Of a stretch of 64,000 nt of DNA, positions 47,056 to 56,611 are shown in pieces. Position numbers and translations under genes: made by a program. Within the stretch, counting starts at the first letter, position 1, and every line of letters starts with the position of its first letter. The stretch lies in NCBI GenBank assembly GCA_963691655.1, contig OY829330.1, forward strand, positions 3,348,001 to 3,412,000, read 5' to 3'. Under the pieces are notes generated by a model. The model did no database searches. It was not told the DNA's origin and saw only the letters and a program-made list of their open reading frames with translations. The DNA comes from Toxonevra muliebris. Taxonomy: Eukaryota > Arthropoda > Insecta > Diptera > Pallopteridae.

Positions 47056-48450
47056 TTAATTTTTTTTATCTTTTTTTAAGTATTTAATCATTGGATATGC
47101 AATTTTCGAGTAATCTTTTATAAATTTTCGGTAGAACCCTGTTACTCCCAAAAATCCTTTTAATTGTCTCTCCGTTTTTGGAATATGTAGCTCTTCAATT
47201 ACTTTTATTTTATCTGGGTTTGGTTTTATCCCTTCCGCTGTTAGAACATGCCCTAAAAATTCCGTGTCTCTCTTCATAAAACTACACTTATCCACTTGAA
47301 TTTTCAAATTGTGTTTTTGTAGCGTACTGAATATTTTTTCTAGCGATTTTTCATGTTCTTCTAAAGATGTGGAAAATACCAGGATGTCATCCAAATAGAC
47401 AACACAAATCACATTTATATACTCCCTCAGTATTTCATTCATTAGCCGTTGGAATGTGGCTGGGGCATTTTTTAGCCCAAACGGCATTCTGACAAATTCA
47501 TATAAACCTGATGGCGTGACAAATGCGGTTTTTTCTATATCTTTTTCTGACATGAGAATCTGATGGTACCCCTTCGCTAAATCTAATGTACTAAAATATT
47601 GCACCTTTCCTAGCTTATCTAAGATGCTATCTATATTCGGGAGTGGGTATTTATCATCCAGAGTAACCGCATTTAATCGTCTGTAATCTACGACAATCCT
47701 GAATTTCTGTTGTCCTGAATTATCCTTTTTTTTAGGAACTACTATAATTGGAGAACTATACCTACTTTTACTTTTCCTAATGATTCCCTGTTGTTCCATC
47801 TCAACCATTTGTTTTCGTACTTCAGCCTCATGCTGTGGTGGATATCGATATAATCTTGAATTGATTTGCTGCTCTGTAGTTGTTTTTATCTCATGCACCA
47901 CAGTGTTTGTATTTGTTAAATTATCTCCTTCTTTAAATAATAGTTTGTAATATTTTCTAATTAGTTTTTCAACCACTTTTCTCTCCTGGATACTTAAATA
48001 ATTTAATTGAAGGTTCTGCACTTCACTCACTTCTAGGATGTTAATCTCTTCTTGCATGATTTTTGATAAAAATTTTAGTTTTACTCCATTATTTAAAATT
48101 ACTTCTTGTTTATTAATACAAATATTTTTAACATTTTTCCCTATCCAGTCCATCCCTATAAGAAGATCATAAGGCTTGTCTATTTTCATAGAAATCCATT
48201 TCATTTTTAGATTTTTTTCGTATTCAAATTCACTTGGACAAGGTGTTGCCACAGTTATATTTGATTGTTTTACTTGCCCCTGTATAGTGTTAATTTGTGT
48301 TGTTGTTCTATTTATTACTTGAAATTGTGAAATCTTAATTTTTGTTTCATTTAATAAGCTTATTGTTGATCCAGTGTCTAACAATGCTATATATCTTTGT
48401 CCCTGAATTGTTAATGATAAATAAATAAATAAATATAGTATAATCCGAGG
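47056..48450 (-). pseudogene. pol, first part: protease and reverse transcriptase
   Basis: It starts directly after the gag stop in the same frame. The protease active site is LLDTGSTISLL, with LIGMDWIG further on. RT motifs: KFRIVVDYRRLN, FSTLDLAKGYHQI (motif A), FGLKNAPATFQRLMN (motif B), VVYLDDILVFS (motif C, YLDD intact), LGHVLTAEGI, GFLGVTGFYRKFI. The frame is lost in the A run near 47063-47070. Gag and Pol being separated only by a TAG in one frame could mean stop readthrough or a later mutation. Confidence 0.95.
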
Positions 48451-49451
48451 CTAGTTTATAAAAAATGTTTCATCAATAATATTTGTTTCGTGTCTACTAA
48501 CAGTATCTACTTCCATCTGATCTGATCTTTCATTTTGTCTACTTGGTTGAGTTCCAACGTTTTGATTAGGTAAATTATTATACCGTTGGCGAGTGTTACT
48601 GTACCTTGTCTGTCCATAATTATTATTATCTTGTCTAATTTGTTGAGTTCTAACGTTTTGGTTAGGTAAATTATACTGTTGGTGAGTATTACTGTACCTT
48701 GTCTGTCCATAATTATTATTATCTTGTCTAATTTGTTGAGTTCTAATGTTTTTGCCAAAATTATTTTGAGGGTTGATGATTTGTTGTGTATTATAAAAAC
48801 CTCCATTTTGAGTATTTCTGTTTAAATTTTTATTTGACATGTTCACATTTAAATTGCTATGATCTAGTCCTACAAATTTATTTACAGTATCTCTAATTTC
48901 AGATAAATTATGTTTTGTCATTATAGCATATGCTAATGCACCTGATACTAATTCTTTAGTCCTTTGAACAAGCATTCCATCGAAAATGTGTGTCATAGCA
49001 TAGCCATTGTCATTAAAAGCTGCATATTCAGCTATATCTTCTACAAATATTTTCAGCTTATTGTCTAAATCCTTAATACTACTTACTCTTAAAGAATTAA
49101 TGTCTCGAGTTAATGTCATTTGATCCTTAGAAGATCTATAATGCTTCCTTAATTTATCCTTACACTCGATCCAATTTGATGGCGGTTGGATGTTAAGTAA
49201 ATTCTTGGCACTGCCTTGTATTTTCACATCGTAAATAATTTGAAATACTCGATTCGCCTCATCTCCGTAGTTTGATAGTACCCCTGTTACTGAGCTGGTA
49301 AAAGATGGCAATTTCCTGGTTCTCCAACGAATACTGGTAGAAACCGGATTTCCTTTTCAATTTGAGATCGGAAATTTGACGGTGCATTGTTTTGCACAAG
49401 AAGTTGTGTTATAGCCATAAGGCATTGTTCTATCTGTTGGTTTTCCATCAT
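48451..49451 (-). pseudogene. gag
   Basis: ATG at 49451 (another at 49448) opens MMENQQIEQCLMAITQLLVQ; a one-base frameshift near 49313 moves to the long frame 49311-48451. The capsid-like part has SNWIECKDKLRKHYRSSKDQ. No CCHC zinc knuckle, usual for 17.6/297 relatives. The C-terminal third is Asn/Gln-rich with a repeated unit. Structural protein of the particle. Length of about 334 residues. Confidence 0.9.
48540..48755 (-). repeat. Tandem repeat inside gag, 93-96 bp unit
   Basis: Units near 48558, 48654 and 48747 each encode a version of TQQIRQDNNNYGQTRYSNT followed by NLPNQNV. The first two are nearly identical; the third is partial. Confidence 0.85.
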
Positions 49452-49861
49452 TTTTCTTTGCTGAGCGAAAGGCTAGTTTTTGTTTATTTTTAAATGTCTA
49501 AGTGATTTAATTTTATTTCACTTTTTACATAATTCATTTATTTTTCTTTTATTTTATTAGTCTCTTGTTGTGTTGTGTCTTCATAAACTACTAAATTTTA
49601 CTTTAGTTTACTTCGTAGCTCACATACAAATGTACAGTACCGATATCAGGTTTTTCAGTCTTTAATGATTTTTCACCATGTGGTTTTTACAAAAATCACT
49701 AGAACTTCAGTTTATTTATTTTTCAATAAGTTGTCTTTATATTTTATTTTTGTTTTTACAGTGTCGTTTCTTCACAAATAAGAATAATTTTATTATTTTC
49801 TCTTTTTGATTTATTTTGTGTCCCACTTGTAAAAATTTATTTTTTTTTTCGGTTCGTTCCA

Positions 49862-49871
49862 GACTGCGCCA
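49862..49871 (-). promoter_or_regulatory. Primer binding site, tRNA-Ser
   Basis: TGGCGCAGTC on the minus strand directly downstream of the 5' LTR; complementary to the CCA end of insect tRNA-Ser. Confidence 0.85.
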
Positions 49872-50316
49872 CTTAAATAATCACTTCATACGCAATTGTT
49901 TTATTTTAATCCTCAGTACATTTTATTTAATTGCTTTCTGAATTATGACTGACTATATCATTTCTTATTGATCTACATCAAACCTCGTTCTTTAAAGAAT
50001 CGATTAACTGTTTAATCAGCTCATCAATAGCCTTGAAAAGTCTACACAATATTCAATGTGATCTTAAATATAATCTGATTGGCTAATATTGATGAGGTGA
50101 TTAAATCGTTATATATAATATTATTAAATAAATTAGTTATATATAATTACATATTTTTAACATATAATTGATATTACATATTTAACATTACATATTATTT
50201 AACATAGTACATTACATTTTATTTAACATATTACTTAACATAGTATATAACATAGTATTTAAGATATAATTTCATAGATATTATTTAGTATATATTATGT
50301 ATGCATATACATAACT
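49871..50316 (-). repeat. 5' LTR, 446 bp
   Basis: Same ends as the 3' LTR. Very AT-rich U3 with TATATAAT-type words. Carries 36 bp that the other LTR lacks, itself a near repeat of its surroundings (ATTTAACATA). Confidence 0.95.
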
Positions 50317-51401
50317 CCCGTATAACACCATTGTTAGGTTCCAAAAAAGAATTCATGTTATAGTGAGGAGTTAGTTTCCAAGAATTTAGAAATCTGCCGT
50401 ATTATATACGAAATTGTATTATACGGGACAAGCAAGTAGTACAAAAACAAGGATATGTTCCAGGAGTTTAAAAAACAGCTTTTTGGGATAAGTGCTCGTT
50501 CGAGCTGTCACATTCAGGGGCATTCATTTGATTCATGTATATTTTAACTTTTTGTACGGTTTGATACATTTTTTCACTTTTAAAAATAAATTAAAGTTTT
50601 TATTTTTGGTTGTAAAAAGTAAAAAAATAGAAAGTAAGTATATTGATTTTATATAAAAAAATTTTAGTAATAAGCACTTAACAGATAATTTATTGGAAGA
50701 TTTAAAGAAAAAATTTGAATTTAACAAGCAAAAACAACAATTAAACTAGAACACAGAGTGAACTGGAATTTGATAAATTTAACAAATAAAAATTAGAGTT
50801 GTAGTTAAATAGCTGATTAACAAATTTAAAAAGCGATTTGAATTTCTAAATTATTTTCACTAATCATGTTATACCAGGGGTTCAGCTATTCACAAATCAT
50901 GTTGGAAGCAAATCGTGCTATAGTGGCATCGTGTTATATGGGGATTTCCGCTATTTACAAATCGTGTTGGGGCGAAATCGTGCTCTACGAGTGCCGTGTT
51001 GTATGTGGGAAACCTGTACATATAAGACTGTATTTGACAGACGAAAATAAAGATTACAAATTTCCACGATAAGACAATTTTTACAATTCCTGCTTTGTTT
51101 TTTTCGTGCAATTTTTTGATGACATTTGTCAAAGGTGAACTTGATTGTTCATTAAAAGTTAATTTACTAGTTCAAATATCTGAAAATCTTTTATATGCAA
51201 GTTGAATGCTTTTTCCATACAAAATCCCAAACCTATTGTAAAACATCCTTTAAAATCACGGTTTTCGGAGTAGCGCATCCAGTTTTCACAAATTAAAATT
51301 TTTTTTTTCATTTTAATTGGTTTTTAGCACCCTATTTTCATATTCCGATGTCACAATTAAGTTTTAAAATACTTTAGCAAAATAAGCCATCTAATGTACA
51401 C

Positions 51402-51765
51402 ACATCTCATAGATAATAATATACTTACAAATGAGCAGAAAGAATGTAGAAAATATAGCCAAGGATGTAAAGAACAATTAATAATATACCAAACAATCAC
51501 ACAAAAAGCAATAAAGGAACAACGAAGTCTCCACACATGCTACATAGACTATAAAAAGATAAGATACCACTCAGTTGGCTTATACATGTCCTAAACATAT
51601 ACAAAATACACCCAAAATACATAGATTTTCTAAAAAATAACATGAAAAACTGGAGAACAAATATACACTTACAAACTAAATCAGAATACATAACTACAGA
51701 CCCAATAAAAATAGAAACTGGTATATTCCAAGGAGACTCTCTAAGTGCACTTTGGTTCTGTATTA
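51402..51765 (+). pseudogene. R2/R4-type RT, core part
   Basis: Frames read LIDNNILTNEQKECRKYSQG then CKEQLIIYQTITQKAIKEQR, LHTCYIDYKK (start of motif A), KIHPKYIDFLKNNMKNWRTN and GIFQGDSLSALWFCI (motif B). The text between DYKK and PHTWLI is damaged. It ends abruptly at about 51765 where LOA-C text begins. Matches the R2/R4 pattern (CYIDYKKAYDSVPH, QGDSLSPLWFC). Confidence 0.85.
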
Positions 51766-51797
51766 GTAGAACCTAAGTTGTCATAAACAACATCCTA

Positions 51798-52296
51798 ATG
51801 AGACTAAATAGGGGCGGAGTGAAGGTTGTAGCCTATGCGGACGATGTAGTACTATTAGTGTCAGGTCTGTTCCTTAAAGTGATAAGCGAAATCATGGAGG
51901 GGGCTCTGGCTTTGCTGAGTAACTGGGCCGCAAGTAGTGGCCTAGGAATAAATCCAGGAAAAACAGACTTAATACTATTTACTACTAAGACTAAAGTACC
52001 GCCTTTCAATCTTCCGTGCCTAAATGGTCAAAGACTATCCCTTTTCATCAACAGCTAAATACCTAGGAGTTATACTTGATGCTAAGTTAAACTGGAAAAT
52101 AAATATCGAACAACGGGTTAAAAAGGCCTGTATCGCTTTTTATGCCTGCAAAAAATCCTTTGGCAAAAGGTGGGGTGTAAATTCTAAAATAGTACAATGG
52201 ATGTACACTGCGGTAGTTAGACCTATTCTCACATATGGTGCCATAGTATGGTGGCCAGCTCTTAGAAAGGGCTACAACCAGAAAAAGGACAAGTAA
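51798..52296 (+). pseudogene. LOA-C RT, catalytic motif to thumb
   Basis: VVAYADDVVLLVSG (motif C, intact), GLGINPGKTDLILF, then in another frame KYLGVILDAKLNWKINIEQR, ACKKSFGKRWGVNSK and VRPILTYGAIVWWPAL. Motifs A and B are missing through 5' truncation. One frameshift near 52030. Confidence 0.9.
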
Positions 52297-52387
52297 GACC
52301 TACGGTCACAGTAACATCCTTAACGCATTACCCAATGGGCTTAATGAACCTACAGACTACTTAACACCGTAAGTCAACCTTGAAAAG

Positions 52388-53288
52388 GTGTATAGGACCT
52401 CCGTTCCTACTGGAAATGACTGGAAGGACGGCAGGTATCACAAACAATCCAACATATCTCTCTACACCAACGGGTCCAAAAGGGACTGCGGAGTAGGGGC
52501 GGGGATATACTTAGCTGACTTGGGTATATTTCAGTCCCTTAGCCTCTCAAACAATGCTAGCATCTTCCAGGCAGAAGTCATAGCAATCAGGGAGGCGTGC
52601 CGTATCTTAGAATCGCTAGATATAGCAAGGAAAAACATCAAACTATTCTCTGACAGCCAAGCCAGTTTTGGCTTTAAATTCACCTATGACCAAATCCAAA
52701 CTGGTCTGGCAGTGCAAGAAGCATCTCACAAGACTAGCAAACATATGCGATATATCCCTAATTTGGGTTCCTGGCCATAGGAACATTGAGGGAAATGTTA
52801 AAGCCGACGCACTTGCTAAGCAAGGTTCCTCTCAGCAATCCTCGCTAGTGGAACAAGTTCTTATTCCGCTAAAAGAGGCTCAGAGGAAAATACGAGAACA
52901 TTTCCTACACCAAGCCAACCTCAGATGGGAAGGCATACAGACATGTAAAATAACAAAAAAATTCTGGCCCTGTTACAGTGCTGCAAGAACAGATAACCTA
53001 CTCACCAGAACCCGAATTGATGTGGTAAGACTAACTGCCGTCAGTACAGGTCACTGGCCAAATGGCGTTCATGCATCTAAAATGGGGATCCCCTTCAACG
53101 ACCACTGTCGCAACTGCAACGAAACCTGTGAGAAAGAGACAGTCGAACACCTACTCTGTAAGTGTCCCCCGCTTGCAAAAACCAGACTCTGTGTGCTGGG
53201 AAAACCGTTTTTCAACGACTTGAAAGATTTTCCCACAGAAGACTTTAACAAACCAATCATATTCCTAAACCAAACCAAATGGATTTAA
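52388..53288 (+). pseudogene. LOA-C RNase H and zinc-like C-terminus
   Basis: 52388-52780: SLYTNGSKRDCGVGAGIY, where the first catalytic Asp (normally TDGSK) is Asn; FQAEVIAIREACRIL keeps Glu; LFSDSQASFG keeps Asp. After a frameshift, 52668-53288 has LIWVPGHRNIEGNVKADALA (His, Asp) and CRNCNETCEKETVEHLLCKC, a CCHC-like C-terminal motif. Two lesions: the frameshift and the Asp-to-Asn change. Confidence 0.92.
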
Positions 53289-53430
53289 CCCTAGTGGCTA
53301 ATCCTTGCCCGAAATTAAACATCCGATGTACCAGGGTTTTGTGGTATCAAACTGGCACTAAAGTGCTAATTGGACCGAGTCTTCACTGTTTTAGACTCGG
53401 TCACCACCCCTAACCAACCAACCAACAATA

Positions 53431-53985
53431 AACATTAATTAGAATATCGTATCTTTTATCTATTCGGGCTTTTTGGTCGTTGATTTTTTGGAACTATTAA
53501 AGAAAAACTTCAATTTCCATTTTCTCCTAAGCGTTTCGGTCTTTTTAAGACCATCCTCAGGGAGTCTGTTTATTATAAAATATAGTTAAATAACAAATAA
53601 ACAAATAAACAAAATGATAAATTATAAACAAAAACATATATGATAGTTAACAACAATCTTACATTATTTTTTCACTAATATACTTATTAGTTACGTCTGA
53701 TGACTGCTGCGTACGTCTGATGTGTGTTATTTAAATCGTCTTTATGGTTTATAGCTGTGTCCGTTTTTTGCTGTATTCTAAGTGTTTCGAGTGTCATTCT
53801 GTTTTTGTATTTACGTTCTATCGTTCTATATCTAATAATTTTGCGTTGGTGAAATCTGCTGTGTGTCAATTTTCCGTTAAATGTTGCACTAGAGCTGTTG
53901 TTGTCTTTTTGCTTCTCGCATCTGCTATGTGTTCAGCTATTTGTGTGCCGAAAGCTCTTTTTGTTGTTACATACACATGGCAGAT
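53431..53985 (-). mobile_element. Penelope-like element, 3' fragment
   Basis: Minus strand: KRAFGTQIAEHIADARSKKT and TTALVQHL, then (in another frame, 53687-53869) RMTLETLRIQQKTDTAINHK and a DDLNNTHQTYAA tail. This fits the GIY-YIG endonuclease end of Penelope-type elements. The 3' UTR contains CTGAGGATGGTCTTAAAAAG followed by ACCGAAACGC, a hairpin-forming sequence seen after such ORFs. RT is absent. One frameshift near 53870. Sits inside the R2/R4-type element. Confidence 0.8.
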
Positions 53986-54426
53986 AAAAGGTGAACTACA
54001 ACCGGAAACAGTAGGGTTTATAATAAGTATACAAGATCAAACAATAGCAACAAGAAACTACAGAAAGTACATGATTAAAGATCCAACCAACACAACAGAT
54101 AAATGCCGAAAATGCAACATATACACAGAAACAATAGACCATATCACATCAGGATGTTCAATACTTGCAGGATCAAAATACACACAAAAACATGATACTG
54201 TAGCCAAAATAATCCACCAAGAAATCATAAACAATCTTAACATCTCTAACAACAGAATACCATATTTTGGATACAAGCCCGAAACAATACTAGAAAACGA
54301 AACCTTCAAAATATACTGGGACAGAACAATACTTACAGATAAAACAATAGCATGCAATAGACCAAATATCACAATAATAAATAAAATAGATAAAACAACC
54401 CAGCTTATTGAAATAAGTGTACCCAA
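53986..54426 (+). pseudogene. R2/R4-type C-terminal region, part 1
   Basis: KGELQPETVGFIISIQDQTI, KCRKCNIYTETIDHITSGCS (the C-C-H-C zinc motif), NETFKIYWDRTILTDKTIAC and ITIINKIDKTTQLIEISVP. In R2/R4 elements this is the CCHC motif followed by the restriction-like endonuclease; the R-P-N and D-x-x-x-K-T-x-x-I-x-I-x-VP residues belong to the nuclease core. The frame is cut at VP by the hAT-type MITE. Confidence 0.9.
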
Positions 54427-55519
54427 AAGGGATGCCAATTCATTTTTTCTTTCTCGCGAAATTTCCCGATTTTCGACCAAATTCCCCGGTATAATTCATA
54501 TTATATATAATATGAATTCAATTTCATATTATAACAGTACGATTCGCACTTTTCATATAAACATTTTACAAAAACGAAAAATACCCATTACGTAGGCTTA
54601 GAGTTACTCTCGGTCAGAGTTATTTTAAGGGGCCCTGCACTTTTTTACTTAAAATTTTTTTATCAATTTTTTTTTGGATTAATAAATTGATAAAAAAAAC
54701 ATTTTTCTGACATCTATTTAAAGACTTCAAGTACAAAATAATTAAAAAAAAAATTATATAAAGGGTTTTTTGCTGCTTCATGGAAGACGTTTTGAAAATC
54801 GTCAAACGCAATGGCGTGCGTGATTGCAGCTCACTGGAACATCTAAAAAAAATACCATTAGAAAAATTATAACTGTACTCTCAGGACATACTGAGATTAT
54901 TTTGTTTGACCAACAATTCACAAAATAGCAGACCGCAAAAATTAGTTATTTCAAAAATTTTACTTTTTTCGTAAAAGCAAAGTTCCAAATTGAGGAAAGA
55001 ATTAGAAGAACATATTTGAATTTCTGTTATAGTGCACGCCAATGGCAAAACCCTTTTTTTGCGAAAAACTGGTTTAAAGTTTTGACTATCGGTTTTTAAA
55101 TAAGTTTTAAAATATACTTCTTCTTTATAAAGCTGACCGTAATTTACAAGTTTGTAGGTTACAGTCACCAAGAACTAACAGTTATTAATTAGAAAGTGCT
55201 GAACAGAGGCACAGCTAAGGCTATCTGGATGGCTGAAAAAGAAGCCGAAGCACTGCGCGATCGCGTTGGACTGTCTGATTACTAAACGTAAACAGTGTTG
55301 CATAAAGCAATGTTTTTATGGTGTTGGTTGCGAATGTGCCAGAATTGTATTTAGGAATATAAAATTTGGCAAGAAATATTCCACAGATTGTTTGAGGTAT
55401 TTTAATATTAAAAGCTGAACGGTTTAAAATTTCTCGCAAAAAACAGCTCATTCCCCGATTTCCCGCACTATGTAAAGTTCCCCGCAAATCGGGGAATTCC
55501 CCGCAAGTTGGCATCGCTG
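54427..55519. mobile_element. hAT-type MITE
   Basis: The 8-bp target duplication GTACCCAA (54419-54426 and 55520-55527) is exact. Ends AAGGGATGCCAA and, on the other strand, CAGCGATGCCAA are of the hAT type; arms also share CCCGATT and CCCCG blocks (TTCCCCGGTA, TTCCCCGATT). Removal rejoins the R2/R4 frame as ...EISVP then NDNNIFDKN. 1093 bp, no transposase seen. Confidence 0.92.
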
Positions 55520-55527
55520 GTACCCAA

Positions 55528-55770
55528 TGATAACAATATATTTGACAAAAACATAGAAAAAATAGAAAAATATACTGAACTTGCACAAAAAATCAAAAAC
55601 ATCTGGAAACGAAACAAAGTAAAAATAATACCATTCATAATTTCAACAACAGCAATACTACATAAATCATTTACAGCAAACTTAAAAACCCTTACAATTA
55701 ACGAAAAACTGCATGCGAAAATCCAAAAAGCAGTAATTCTCAAAACATGCAACATAGTCAGGTCCCTTTA
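55528..55770 (+). pseudogene. R2/R4-type C-terminal region, part 2
   Basis: NDNNIFDKNIEKIEKYTELA, QKIKNIWKRNKVKIIPFII, TTAILHKSFTANLKTL, then VILKTCNIVRSL. This is the end of the R2/R4 ORF, after the endonuclease core (usually E-K-x-x-K-Y-x-x-L, then VIPIVxSxxG). It ends in a TAA at 55769-55771. Continuous with 53986-54426 before the hAT-type insertion. Confidence 0.88.
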
Positions 55771-55975
55771 AAATTTAAATTCATAAGTACTTATACGTAA
55801 CGAACAAAAATCAACGTACAACATACAAATAGCAACAGGAAAAAGAAAGTAAAAAACAACGGAGCATTGTCCCTTGGTAACGCTACCCGGGACATATGTA
55901 ATCTCCGACATGTGCAGACCTGTCGAGATGGAAAAACTAAATAATAATAATATTGTCGAATCTAAATTGGGACTT

Positions 55976-56531
55976 TTTTTTTTTTTGGAACAGCAAAAGA
56001 AGTATTCAAGAATACAACACTCAGACAAGTTTTACGTCCATTGTACTATATCCTGTGTTCCTTTTTTCAATTCTTTAAATCTACCAGATTTATTAATAAA
56101 TTTTTGCAGATCCTGCGGTGTTAAAGAGCTCAGGTGTTCGTCTTCCAACACTCCAGTGCCAAATATGCTTACTCTGATCTAGTAGAAAGCGGGGCAGACA
56201 CTAAAAAAGTGGTTCGCCGTCTCTTCACATTCTTCTTCCAAACCACAGGAAGCACAGAAGACACTTGCTCCTAGGCCAATCATATGCAAATGTTTGGCCC
56301 AAGAGAAGTGACATGTATATAATACCACCAGCTGCCTACAGCTCTTTCTGTTAAGTGATAACAGAAAGTCTGTTAGACGCTAAGAGATAACTGGTAACAT
56401 GTCCTTTGTCTGTCTAAAGCCCCTCATTTCCTCCCATTTACGATTGTGGGTCAAGTCGACCCACTCATTAATGGCAGTCTTGATGGCTGTAGACTACAAA
56501 GAGAGTATAGGTTCTGGGTTCAAGAAACTAG
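55976..56531 (-). mobile_element. 5'-truncated non-LTR element with poly(A) tail (copy G)
   Basis: TTGGGACTT flanks both ends (55967-55975 and 56532-56540). Minus strand: an RNase H-family C-terminal relic (similar to 12207-12720) followed by a 3' UTR and a run of A (T14 on plus). It keeps the HFLVSAPLST-type cysteine block only in broken frames. Inserted 3 bp from the LOA-B duplication. Confidence 0.85.
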
Positions 56532-56611
56532 TTGGGACTTAATAATATTTGCTAATAAACAAAATCAAATTTATATAATATTGTTTATACTAGTGGGATT
56601 TCTGGTATAGT

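Larger units (their letters stand above)
44666..50316 (-). mobile_element. gypsy-like LTR retrotransposon (17.6/297 type, no env)
   Basis: 5651 bp, minus strand. LTRs at 49871-50316 (5') and 44666-45075 (3'); the 4-bp target duplication CCCG (44662-44665 and 50317-50320) is usual for gypsy-group integrases. The LTR starts AGTTATG and ends TTTAAGT. Primer site TGGCGCAGTC (49871-49862) fits tRNA-Ser. Gag, then Pol (protease, RT, RNase H, integrase); only about 250 bp lie between the integrase end and the 3' LTR, so there is no env gene. Three lesions: a frameshift in gag, one in pol, one stop in integrase. LTRs differ at about three bases plus one 36-bp indel, so it is fairly young. Confidence 0.97.
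44013..51393. mobile_element. Inverted-repeat DNA transposon, copy 2, holding an LTR element
   Basis: The target duplication ATGTACAC (44005-44012 and 51394-51401) is exact, and removal rejoins the R2/R4 RT frame. Ends TAGATGGCTTATTT and then TTTTGCTAAAGTATTT are inverted; arms of about 250 bp remain very similar (GGATGTTTTACAATAGGTTT, CATTCAACTTGCATATAAAA). Without the LTR element it is 1.73 kb, and it matches copy 1 at 3225-4681. An 8-bp duplication suggests hAT or P type. No transposase. Confidence 0.92.
51772..53430 (+). mobile_element. 5'-truncated LOA-type element (LOA-C)
   Basis: Begins mid-RT, just before VAYADDVVLLVSG, and runs through the thumb, the complete RNase H and a 3' UTR ending in AACCAACCAACCAACAATAA. 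No clean target duplication was seen; the right edge meets the Penelope-type fragment. Family close to LOA-A (VRPILTYGAIVWW). Confidence 0.85.
42777..55860 (+). mobile_element. R2/R4-type non-LTR retrotransposon, heavily interrupted
   Basis: Pieces in order: 42777-44004, 51402-51765, 53986-54426 and 55528-55770. Elements of this kind carry a single ORF with a central RT and a restriction-like endonuclease (REL-ENDO) at the C-terminus. Exact ends are uncertain: the start may be truncated, and the 3' end lies between 55770 and 55930. Insertions: TIR element copy 2, truncated LOA-C, a Penelope-type fragment and an hAT-type MITE. Confidence 0.8.
37954..55951 (+). mobile_element. LOA-type non-LTR element (LOA-B) holding the large nest
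   Basis: ATTGTCGAATCTA lies just before the 5' end (37941-37953) and just after the 3' end (55952-55964): a 13-bp target duplication that brackets about 18 kb. Order: HDV-like ribozyme, ORF1, APE endonuclease, RT, RNase H up to about 42771, then the R2/R4-type element and everything in it, and finally a 3' tail ending in (AAT)n. The second half of RNase H and most of the 3' UTR are not found after the insertion, so a deletion accompanied or followed it. Diverged from LOA-A. Confidence 0.8.

Noticed and set aside
53744..54595. 283-codon frame as one gene
   Set aside because: Only the part after about 53986 is real (R2/R4 C-terminus); its start is antisense to the Penelope-type fragment and its end runs into the hAT-type MITE.
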